This document shows positions 1-5,043 of a stretch of 5,701 nt of DNA, piece after piece. The stretch is from positions 1 through 5,701 of the forward strand of contig CAMEWU010000147.1 of NCBI GenBank assembly GCA_945946715.1, in the 5' to 3' direction. The notes below the pieces were generated by a model. It had not been told where the DNA came from. It saw only the letters and a list, made by a program, of their open reading frames with translations, and did no database searches. The stretch's first letter is position 1; each line of letters begins with the position of its first letter. The DNA comes from an uncultured Clostridium sp. (GTDB taxonomy: Bacteria; Bacillota; Clostridia; Lachnospirales; Lachnospiraceae). A program made the translations under genes and the position numbers.

Positions 1-184
1 ATGCTGCTATTTCTTCAGTAGTTGTTGCCAGTTTTTGCGTACGTTCACATACATTTTCGACAATTCCCAACAGATTCCGGTTCTTTCCGTTCTTTTCACT
101 TTGTATATTGGCGCCCAAGCAACTACAGGCTCCAATACACTTATTGCAGCCAACACAATTATCATTCGTAAAAACCAAAGACAT
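1..184 (-). CDS. Ferredoxin-motif / chemotaxis-receptor-like protein, 5' part only
   Basis: Seen: the minus strand is open from an ATG at 184 to the window edge (61 codons), with a good ribosome binding site (AAGGGGTGG) just upstream. The protein starts MSLVFTNDNCVGCNKC and has C10, C13, C16 and C20 in a CxxCxxCxxxC 4Fe-4S ferredoxin arrangement, plus an extra C22. After about 14 residues (GANIQSEKNGKNR) it passes into IVENVCERTQKLATTTEEIAA, which resembles the helical signalling region of methyl-accepting chemotaxis proteins. Known: clostridial proteins with this N-terminus usually continue with a second 4Fe-4S motif and an iron-hydrogenase-like domain before any such helix. Here those are absent. 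It could be an internally deleted remnant or a genuine short redox-sensing receptor; the rest of the gene is outside the window. Cytoplasmic as far as visible, since no membrane segment is seen. The gene is divergent from the permease at 477. I am confident of the reading frame and Fe-S motif, less so of the function. Confidence 0.72.
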   Translation of the reverse strand, partial: MSLVFTNDNCVGCNKCIGACSCLGANIQSEKNGKNRNLLGIVENVCERTQKLATTTEEIAA

Positions 185-476
185 ATTTTCCACCCCTTAA
201 GAAACTACTTAGAATACTACTGAATGTTCAAAAGCCGGTCAATGATTCTGAGAAAAGTATAACATTATTTTTACTGCATGTCTATTTCTTTCAGATATTC
301 CAGCATATTTTCTGACTTGCATTCTGATTATACAGCGCCTGTTAAGGTATCCAGAGTTCTCTGTCCCACCTATTCATTTTTTGTATAAATGCAAGAAAAT
401 AATGTAGCTATCTTTCCCTTTTTTTGCTAAACTACAACTAAGAATCACAAATGATACGAAAGCGAGGTGCCTTTCC
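185..476. other. Divergent intergenic region, mostly unassigned
   Basis: This 292-base AT-rich stretch separates two divergent genes. Apart from the candidate minus-strand promoter at 214-242, I see a short inverted repeat CAGAG-TT-CTCTG (352-363) and T-rich runs near 376-382 and 417-425. No convincing -35/-10 pair for the plus-strand permease was found, although a TATAAA lies at 384-389. I see no RNA gene or riboswitch fold. Confidence 0.5.
214..242 (-). promoter_or_regulatory. Candidate sigma-A promoter for the ferredoxin/chemotaxis-like gene
   Basis: On the minus strand a TTGACC -35 box (237-242) is followed after 17 bases by TAGTAT (214-219). The predicted transcript would begin near 207, leaving a leader of about 20 bases that contains the AAGGGGTGG ribosome binding site. 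Spacing is ideal and the -35 is 5 of 6, but the -10 is only 4 of 6. Confidence 0.42.
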
Positions 477-1622
477 ATGGGTAATAAAGCAATCACATTC
501 ATCAAACAGGAAATTGTATTTATTTTATCGTTTTTTCTTGCAGTCATATCCTGCTTTTTTGTGATTCCCTCCAAAGAATACCTTACTTATATTGATTACC
601 GTGTGTTAGCACTCTTATTCTGTCTAATGGCTGTCGTTCAAGGCTTTTCTTCTATGGGCGTATTTCATAAATTAGGAAAATCCTTATTACAAAAACTCTC
701 CTCCACACGCAACCTGGCTCTTGCACTGATTTGCCTTTGCTTCTTCTCTTCCATGTTGATTACCAATGATGTTGCATTAATTACATTTGTCCCGTTTACC
801 ATTTTCATTCTGCAATTGGCAAACAGGACCGATCAATTAATTGTTTTCATTGTTCTGGAAACTATCTCTGCCAATCTTGGCAGCATGCTAACGCCTTTAG
901 GCAATCCGCAAAATCTGTATCTATATACAGTTTCGGAAATGAAGCTTGGAACCTTTCTAATGACACTTCTGCCATATAGTGTAGTGGCTTTTGTTTTACT
1001 AATTCTCTGCACCTTCCTTATCAAAAAGGAACCCATTTCCATACAGTCTGTTTCTCCAGAGCCGGAATCTATTTCTGCCAAAGAAGCCCAGCCCAAGTCT
1101 AAACATAATTTCCTGCTTGTGGTCTATAGCTTACTGTTCCTGTTATGTCTGCTTGTTGTTTTACATATTCTTCCATTTCTTGCAGTTTTCATGATTGTAG
1201 GAGTTACCATCCTGGTTTTTGACCGGACTGTATTAAAACAAGTGGATTATTTTCTCCTGCTTACCTTCGTATGCTTTTTTATCTTTATTGGTAATTTGAA
1301 AAATATTCCTGCCGTTCATCAGGTTTTATCACAAGTGATATATGGACATGAATTCTTAAGTGGTGTTCTCACCAGTCAAATCATCAGCAATGTTCCGGCA
1401 GCCCTCCTGCTGTCCGGTTTTACCGATGAATGGTCGGCTTTGTTGGTTGGTGTAAATATCGGTGGACTTGGCACCTTGATTGCGTCCTTAGCCAGCCTGA
1501 TTTCTTATAAACAGTATATAAAGACAGCAGACAGTAAAACCAGCCGTTATCTGCTTATCTTTACGCTTTATAGTATTGGTTTTCTGGCTATATTAGTTCC
1601 TCTCTATTTTTTACTGAACTAG
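477..1622 (+). CDS. Ion-transporter superfamily permease (SLC13/ArsB/CitM-like)
   Basis: A 381-residue, very hydrophobic inner-membrane protein with roughly ten or eleven predicted membrane helices and a charged loop near residues 183-210 dividing it into two halves. Family signs are LITNDVALITFVPF (94-107), SANLGSMLTPLGNPQN (131-146), SQIISNVPAALL (300-311) and the glycine-rich GGLGTLIASLASLISY (329-344). These two Asn/Pro-Gly reentrant-loop regions are characteristic of the ion transporter superfamily, which moves dicarboxylates, citrate, arsenite or sodium in exchange for protons. The sequence alone does not tell the substrate. It is somewhat shorter than the roughly 430 residues of ArsB. 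The ATG at 477 is supported by GCGAGGTG upstream at normal spacing. It converges on feoB with a 14-base gap, so it is not part of the feo operon, and no arsR or citrate genes lie beside it. No terminator is visible between the two stops. Confidence 0.82.
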   Translation: MGNKAITFIKQEIVFILSFFLAVISCFFVIPSKEYLTYIDYRVLALLFCLMAVVQGFSSMGVFHKLGKSLLQKLSSTRNLALALICLCFFSSMLITNDVALITFVPFTIFILQLANRTDQLIVFIVLETISANLGSMLTPLGNPQNLYLYTVSEMKLGTFLMTLLPYSVVAFVLLILCTFLIKKEPISIQSVSPEPESISAKEAQPKSKHNFLLVVYSLLFLLCLLVVLHILPFLAVFMIVGVTILVFDRTVLKQVDYFLLLTFVCFFIFIGNLKNIPAVHQVLSQVIYGHEFLSGVLTSQIISNVPAALLLSGFTDEWSALLVGVNIGGLGTLIASLASLISYKQYIKTADSKTSRYLLIFTLYSIGFLAILVPLYFLLN

Positions 1623-1636
1623 TAGATTTGCTTCTT

Positions 1637-3853
1637 TCACTGGCCACAATGTCCTCCGCAATGCTCACAATCACATCCGCACTGTAACGATTTACCCTTC
1701 TTTTTATCTAAAATCATATTACGAATAACAATTGTCACAATACCAAGCAGGATAGTTCCTGCCATAATGGTTCCTACAATCTCAGGGACTCCCGTTACAA
1801 TCCATGTTCCAATCTGATAAATACAAAGAGATACGATATAAGCCAGTACTGTCTGATATCCAATTGCAAACCAGAACCATTTGGCACTGTTCATTTCTCT
1901 CTTAATAGCACCCATAGCTGCAAAACATGGAGCACATAACAAGTTAAATACCAGGAAAGAGAAACCGGCAATTGTTGTCATACTTGCACCTAAGGCTTGC
2001 CAAATCTCAGCTCCATCCTCGGCAACCTCAGTAAATCCAAAGAGAATACCAAAAGTTCCAACTACGTTTTCTTTTGCAATCAAACCCGTAACTGCTGCCA
2101 CAGCCATTTTCCAATTGCCCCAGCCGAGAGGTGTGAAAATTGGAGCAATCACACTTCCCAATCTTGCAAGGATACTGCTGTCAAGCTGCTCTGCTTCTAA
2201 CATTCCAAAGTTTCCATCTATCCAACCAAAGCTCATTAACGCCCACAATACAATCGTCGATAACAGAATAATGGTTCCGGCTTTTTTTATGAAAGACCAT
2301 CCACGTTCCCACATACTTCTCATTACATTTCCAAAAGTTGGCATATGATATGCCGGCAATTCCATAACAAAAGGAGCCGGATCCCCTGCGAACATCTTGG
2401 TTTTCTTTAGGATAATACCGGAGCAGATAACTGCTGCAATACCGATGAAGAACGCACTCCACGCAACCCACCAAGCATTATCGAAAAATGCACCGGCAAT
2501 TAATGCCACTATTGGCATCTTTGCACCACAAGGAATAAAGGTGGTTGTCATAATTGTCATCTTACGGTCCCTGTCATTCTCAATGGTTCTGGATGCCATA
2601 ACACCCGGTACACCACAACCGGTACCAATCAGCATCGGAATAAACGATTTACCGGACAACCCAAACTTCCGAAAAATACGGTCCATAATAAAGGCAACTC
2701 TTGCCATATAACCGCAAGATTCCAGAAATGCTAAGAAAATAAATAATACCAGCATCTGCGGCACGAAACCGAGAACAGCACCAACACCGGCCACAATACC
2801 GTCTAAGACTAAGCTTTGTAGCCAGCCTGCACAGTGTATCGCCTCCAATAAGTTACCGATCAATACCGGAACTCCCGGAACCCATACATCCGTTCCAAAT
2901 AGCGAAAATCCATCACCAAACAGACCATCATTGGTCCAGTCAGTCACCCATGTACCTACTGTTGTTACAGATACGTAATATACAATAAACATGACAGCTG
3001 CAAAAATCGGCAACGCCATCCAACGATTGGTTACGATACGATCAATTTTATCAGATGCACTTAGCTTTTTTGTTTTTCCTTTTGTCACACACTCGCTGAT
3101 AATAGAAGAAATATATTCATAGCGTTCATTGGTAATAATACTCTCAGTATCATCATCAAATTCCTTTTCTAACTTCTTAATATCTTCCGTTACATCCGGT
3201 GCCTGTGACATCAAAGCTGTTATTTTATCATCTTTTTCCAGTAATTTAATGGCAAAGAAACGTTTTTGTTCATCTGGCACATCAGCACCTAATTTCTCTT
3301 CCACTGAATGGAGAACACATTCCACTCCTTCCGAGAATTCGTGCACCGGTGGAGTTGCCATCTTGCTCTTCACCAAGGCTATGGCTTTTTCAGCTGTTTT
3401 TTCAATTCCGGTTCCTTTTAGAGCGGAAATCTCTACCACTTCACAGCCCAACTTCTTGCTCAGCTTATCAATATATACTTTATCGCCATTCTTCTCCAGA
3501 ATGTCAATCATATTGACAGCCATGATAACGGGAATACCAAGTTCCATAATCTGAGTAGAAAGATACAAATTCCGCTCAATATTTGTCCCATCTACAATAT
3601 TAATAATGGCATCCGGTTTTTCATTAATTAAGTAATTTCTTGCCACCACTTCTTCCAGAGTATAGGGTGATAATGAATAAATTCCCGGTAAGTCCATAAT
3701 ACTGACATCCTTATGGGTCTTTAACTTACCTTCCTTTTTCTCTACAGTTACGCCCGGCCAGTTACCAACAAATTGATTAGAACCTGTTAAAGCATTAAAT
3801 AATGTTGTTTTACCGCAGTTTGGATTACCTGCTAATGCAATTGTAATTGACAT
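1637..3853 (-). CDS. feoB: Ferrous iron transport protein B, GTP-gated Fe2+ permease
   Basis: FeoB imports Fe2+ across the cytoplasmic membrane. Numbered from the ATG at 3853 (738 residues), the N-terminal G domain has G1 GNPNCGKT (9-16), G2 around GVT (34-36), G3 DLPG (54-57), G4 NMID (114-117) and G5 SALKG (143-147). A helical regulatory domain follows to about 265, then the membrane region with two gate repeats. The conserved pore cysteines are visible: GTGCGVPG (C413), PCGAKMP (C442) and CAPCF (C640, C643). The C-terminus is a short cytoplasmic tail with C725, C727, C729, C732 and C736 plus H731 and H735, which may bind metal. An ATG two codons upstream (3859) also exists, but only one base separates it from AAGGAG, so 3853 is preferred. 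The gene is the last of a feoA-feoA-feoB operon, 104 bases after the second feoA. Length and motifs are complete for the family. Confidence 0.97.
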   Translation of the reverse strand: MSITIALAGNPNCGKTTLFNALTGSNQFVGNWPGVTVEKKEGKLKTHKDVSIMDLPGIYSLSPYTLEEVVARNYLINEKPDAIINIVDGTNIERNLYLSTQIMELGIPVIMAVNMIDILEKNGDKVYIDKLSKKLGCEVVEISALKGTGIEKTAEKAIALVKSKMATPPVHEFSEGVECVLHSVEEKLGADVPDEQKRFFAIKLLEKDDKITALMSQAPDVTEDIKKLEKEFDDDTESIITNERYEYISSIISECVTKGKTKKLSASDKIDRIVTNRWMALPIFAAVMFIVYYVSVTTVGTWVTDWTNDGLFGDGFSLFGTDVWVPGVPVLIGNLLEAIHCAGWLQSLVLDGIVAGVGAVLGFVPQMLVLFIFLAFLESCGYMARVAFIMDRIFRKFGLSGKSFIPMLIGTGCGVPGVMASRTIENDRDRKMTIMTTTFIPCGAKMPIVALIAGAFFDNAWWVAWSAFFIGIAAVICSGIILKKTKMFAGDPAPFVMELPAYHMPTFGNVMRSMWERGWSFIKKAGTIILLSTIVLWALMSFGWIDGNFGMLEAEQLDSSILARLGSVIAPIFTPLGWGNWKMAVAAVTGLIAKENVVGTFGILFGFTEVAEDGAEIWQALGASMTTIAGFSFLVFNLLCAPCFAAMGAIKREMNSAKWFWFAIGYQTVLAYIVSLCIYQIGTWIVTGVPEIVGTIMAGTILLGIVTIVIRNMILDKKKGKSLQCGCDCEHCGGHCGQ

Positions 3854-3860
3854 TTTCATT

Positions 3861-3866
3861 CTCCTT
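3861..3866 (-). promoter_or_regulatory. feoB ribosome binding site that decides the start
   Basis: AAGGAG on the minus strand lies 1 base before the ATG at 3859 and 7 bases before the ATG at 3853. Only the second has workable spacing, and it gives the usual FeoB N-terminus MSITIALAGNPN. The longer reading would add just Met-Lys. Confidence 0.75.
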
Positions 3867-3920
3867 TTCCGTTGAATTATACATTTGTCAAATCTATCTT
3901 ACGTTATGGCATTTTAACTT

Positions 3921-3948
3921 ATGTTAGTTTCGACTAACTATCATTCAA
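3921..3948 (-). promoter_or_regulatory. Weak candidate internal promoter for feoB
   Basis: On the minus strand TTGAAT (3943-3948) and TAACAT (3921-3926) are 16 bases apart, each 4 of 6 to consensus. The inverted repeat at 3923-3938 covers the spacer and -10, much as the related site covers the feoA -10. The match is too weak to be called on its own; the operator overlap is what makes it worth listing. Confidence 0.28.
3923..3938. promoter_or_regulatory. Inverted-repeat operator GTTAG-N6-CTAAC upstream of feoB
   Basis: A perfect 6-bp inverted repeat, GTTAGT-TTCG-ACTAAC, in the 98-104 base gap between the second feoA and feoB. The same GTTAG-N6-CTAAC layout occurs over the feoA promoter at 4447-4462, and it resembles the TTAG/CTAA half-sites of DtxR/IdeR iron boxes. 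Inference: a binding site for the neighbouring DtxR-family repressor. As RNA it could form a 6-bp hairpin, but no T-run follows it on the minus strand, so it is not a normal terminator. Confidence 0.6.
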
Positions 3949-3957
3949 AAAAAATAA

Positions 3958-4176
3958 TTATTCTACTTCAATCATCTCAGCATCCGCTTTCCTAAGAGAT
4001 AATTCATATCCTCTGACTGTTACTTCAACCGGATCCCCCAATGGAGCAACTTTTCTTACATAAACAGAAACACCTTTCGTAATTCCCATGTCCATGATTC
4101 GACGTTTTACCGGTCCATCACCTGACAGTTTTTTAACTCTTACGGTTTCACCGCATTTTACTTCTCTCAGTGTCAT
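3958..4176 (-). CDS. feoA: FeoA, ferrous iron transport accessory protein (second copy)
   Basis: A 72-residue cytoplasmic protein of the FeoA family, a small SH3-like fold thought to act on FeoB. It matches the classical FeoA pattern from end to end: an opening MTLREVKCGETVRV, the central RRIMDMGITKG (about 25-35), the signature APLGDPVEV (about 44-52) and the closing GYELSLRKADAEMIEV. Length is typical (about 75). The ATG at 4176 is preceded by AAGGAGAGG at good spacing, and that site overlaps the stop codon of the upstream feoA (11 bases between genes), suggesting translational coupling. It lies before feoB, separated by a gap that carries its own operator-like inverted repeat. This copy is the conventional FeoA; the upstream copy is more divergent. 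Confidence 0.95.
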   Translation of the reverse strand: MTLREVKCGETVRVKKLSGDGPVKRRIMDMGITKGVSVYVRKVAPLGDPVEVTVRGYELSLRKADAEMIEVE

Positions 4177-4187
4177 ATTTCCTCTCC

Positions 4188-4400
4188 TTATACCATAATT
4201 TTATTTGCCATATCTCTTCCGATGGCAACACGTGAATCCTTCACATTTACTATAATATTCCCACCAATTTCAGATATCACAGTTACCTTACCACCTGCCA
4301 CAAACCCAAGGTTCTCCAAGAATCGCTTTGTTTCATCTTTTCCGCCAACCTTTTTTATTATATTGGGTTCGCCTTCCTTTACCATTGACAACGGCATCAT
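4188..4400 (-). CDS. feoA: FeoA-domain protein (first copy of the operon)
   Basis: A 70-residue FeoA-family protein, first gene of the feo operon. It shows the FeoA layout of opening MPLSMVKEGEPNIIKKVGG, KRFLENLGFVAGGKVTVIS (about 25-43), then GGNIIVNVKDSRVAIGRDMA. It differs from the classical FeoA downstream in replacing the APLGDP signature with EIGGN. Known: many clostridial feo operons carry two unlike FeoA proteins, and this fits that pattern; their division of labour is not established. Two adjacent ATGs (4400 and 4397) could start it; GAGG at 4406-4409 is 5 bases from the first and 8 from the second, so the protein may be 69 residues. The operator-controlled promoter at 4450-4478 lies just upstream with a leader of roughly 40 bases. 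Confidence 0.9.
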   Translation of the reverse strand: MMPLSMVKEGEPNIIKKVGGKDETKRFLENLGFVAGGKVTVISEIGGNIIVNVKDSRVAIGRDMANKIMV

Positions 4401-4446
4401 ATCATCCTCTTTCTTCTATTATTTTGGAATTTCAATTTCTTTAATG

Positions 4447-4462
4447 GTTAGTATAGCCTAAC
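4447..4462. promoter_or_regulatory. Operator GTTAG-N6-CTAAC over the feoA -10 box
   Basis: GTTAG (4447-4451) and CTAAC (4458-4462) form an inverted repeat with a 6-base gap, the same arrangement as at 3923-3938. On the minus strand the stretch reads TTAGTTAGGCTATACTAACC, which resembles the DtxR/IdeR box TTAGGTTAGGCTAACCTAA. Inference: an iron-dependent repressor site for the protein encoded divergently at 4585. Confidence 0.65.
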
Positions 4463-4478
4463 TAATATTAGTTGTCAA
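4450..4478 (-). promoter_or_regulatory. Strong sigma-A promoter of the feo operon
   Basis: On the minus strand TTGACA (4473-4478), a perfect -35, is followed after exactly 17 bases by TATACT (4450-4455). The predicted start is near 4443, about 40 bases before the first feoA. Inverted repeats at 4447-4462 and 4460-4473 cover the -10 and the whole spacer, so repressor bound there would block RNA polymerase. Confidence 0.85.
4460..4473. promoter_or_regulatory. 14-bp perfect palindrome in the feoA promoter spacer
   Basis: AACTAATATTAGTT is a perfect palindrome filling most of the spacer and touching the -35 box. It overlaps the end of the GTTAG-N6-CTAAC site, so four CTAA/TTAG half-sites lie within about 26 bases. 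Such crowding suits binding of more than one DtxR-family dimer. Confidence 0.6.
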
Positions 4479-4497
4479 TAACCATTTTAAAGCTTAT

Positions 4498-4563
4498 TAC
4501 CAATGTAATAATTGCTTGAAAAACAAATCTATGATATACTAAAAATGTTATTAGCAATTGGTA
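4498..4563. repeat. Interrupted inverted repeat bracketing the regulator promoter
   Basis: TACCAAT (4498-4504) pairs with ATTGGTA (4557-4563), and AATTGC (4510-4515) pairs with GCAATT (4554-4559). GTAATA also occurs directly repeated at 4505-4510 and 4565-4570. The arms lie on the -35 box and in the early leader, so they could serve autoregulation. They do not look like the GTTAG/CTAAC sites, and chance in AT-rich DNA cannot be excluded. Confidence 0.35.
4512..4540 (+). promoter_or_regulatory. Promoter of the DtxR-family regulator gene
   Basis: TTGCTT (4512-4517) is followed after 17 bases by TATACT (4535-4540), with the extended -10 dinucleotide TG at 4532-4533. The -35 is weak (3 of 6), which the extended -10 may offset. 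Transcription would begin near 4547. It is divergent from the feo promoter; the two -35 boxes are about 33 bases apart. Confidence 0.62.
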
Positions 4564-4584
4564 TGTAATATGAGGTGAAAATTT

Positions 4585-4956
4585 ATGGCAACAAATGAAT
4601 CAGCAGAGAATTATCTGGAAACCATATTAATCCTGAGCCAAAAATTGCCGGTTGTACGTTCCGTGGACATTGCAAATGAATTAGGCTTCAAGAAGTCCAG
4701 CATTAGTATTGCTATGAAGAATTTACGGGAAAAGAATCAAATAACCGTCACAAATGAAGGATATATCTATCTTACAGAGGAAGGCAAGCAGATTGCAGAT
4801 ATGATTTATGAACGTCACCTATTAATATCTGCTGCTCTGAAAAAACTGGGAGTTTCGGAAGAAATTGCAATGGAAGATGCCTGTCGAATTGAACATGTCA
4901 TCAGCCAGGAAAGTTTTAACGCACTGAAACAATACATAAATGAAAACCTTTTGTAA
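4585..4956 (+). CDS. DtxR/MntR-family metal-dependent transcriptional repressor
   Basis: A 123-residue cytoplasmic regulator, predicted to bind metal and repress the divergent feo operon. Residues 1-62 form a winged helix-turn-helix (recognition region around KKSSISIAMKNLREK, 36-50; wing around GYIYLT, 59-64). Residues 63-123 form the dimerisation and metal-binding helices. Aligning by eye to DtxR and MntR, the visible metal-site residues are E12, H78, C100, E103 and H104. DACRIEHV (98-105) matches DtxR's Cys102-x-x-Glu105-His106, where MntR has Glu at the first position, so iron is the likelier co-repressor. N9 replaces DtxR Met10 or MntR Asp8. The protein lacks the C-terminal SH3-like domain of DtxR/IdeR and is a little shorter than MntR (about 142). 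The start at 4585 is supported by GAGGTG 7 bases upstream. A terminator follows at 4968. Confidence 0.9.
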   Translation: MATNESAENYLETILILSQKLPVVRSVDIANELGFKKSSISIAMKNLREKNQITVTNEGYIYLTEEGKQIADMIYERHLLISAALKKLGVSEEIAMEDACRIEHVISQESFNALKQYINENLL

Positions 4957-4967
4957 TCAAAATATAC

Positions 4968-5008
4968 TAGAAGCTGTAGAAACCTAGGTTTCTACAGCTT
5001 CTGTTTTT
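4968..5008 (+). terminator. Rho-independent terminator after the regulator gene
   Basis: A perfect self-complementary 34-base stretch (4969-5002, 17 bases each arm, centre CCTAGG) can fold into a long hairpin, extended by a U-G pair at 4968/5003, and is followed by TTTTT (5004-5008). It starts 12 bases after the regulator's stop. On the minus strand the hairpin is followed by a T-rich but interrupted run, so it may also help end the surface-protein transcript, whose stop is 42 bases away. Confidence 0.93.
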
Positions 5009-5043
5009 CGATTTATCGATTTTATATTTAATTCATTTTCATA

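Noticed and set aside
35..223. Plus-strand 62-codon frame at the left edge
   Set aside because: It is the antisense shadow of the ferredoxin-motif gene, which has a clear Fe-S motif and ribosome binding site on the minus strand.
352..363. CAGAG-TT-CTCTG inverted repeat as an operator for the permease
   Set aside because: It is short, single, and not placed near a recognisable promoter, so it may be chance.
1881..2711. Several plus-strand open frames inside feoB
   Set aside because: They lie antisense to a fully conserved FeoB sequence, lack ribosome binding sites and show no recognisable protein features.
3857..3859. ATG at 3859 as the feoB start
   Set aside because: It is one base from the AAGGAG ribosome binding site. 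The ATG at 3853 has proper spacing and gives the usual N-terminus.
3876..3891. Perfect TTGACA and TATAAT boxes before feoB on the minus strand
   Set aside because: They are only 4 bases apart, so they cannot form one promoter. No -35 lies 17 bases before the TATAAT.
3923..3938. Hairpin before feoB as a terminator or riboswitch
   Set aside because: The stem is only 6 bp, no T-run follows it in the feo direction, and its match to the feoA operator makes a protein-binding site more likely.
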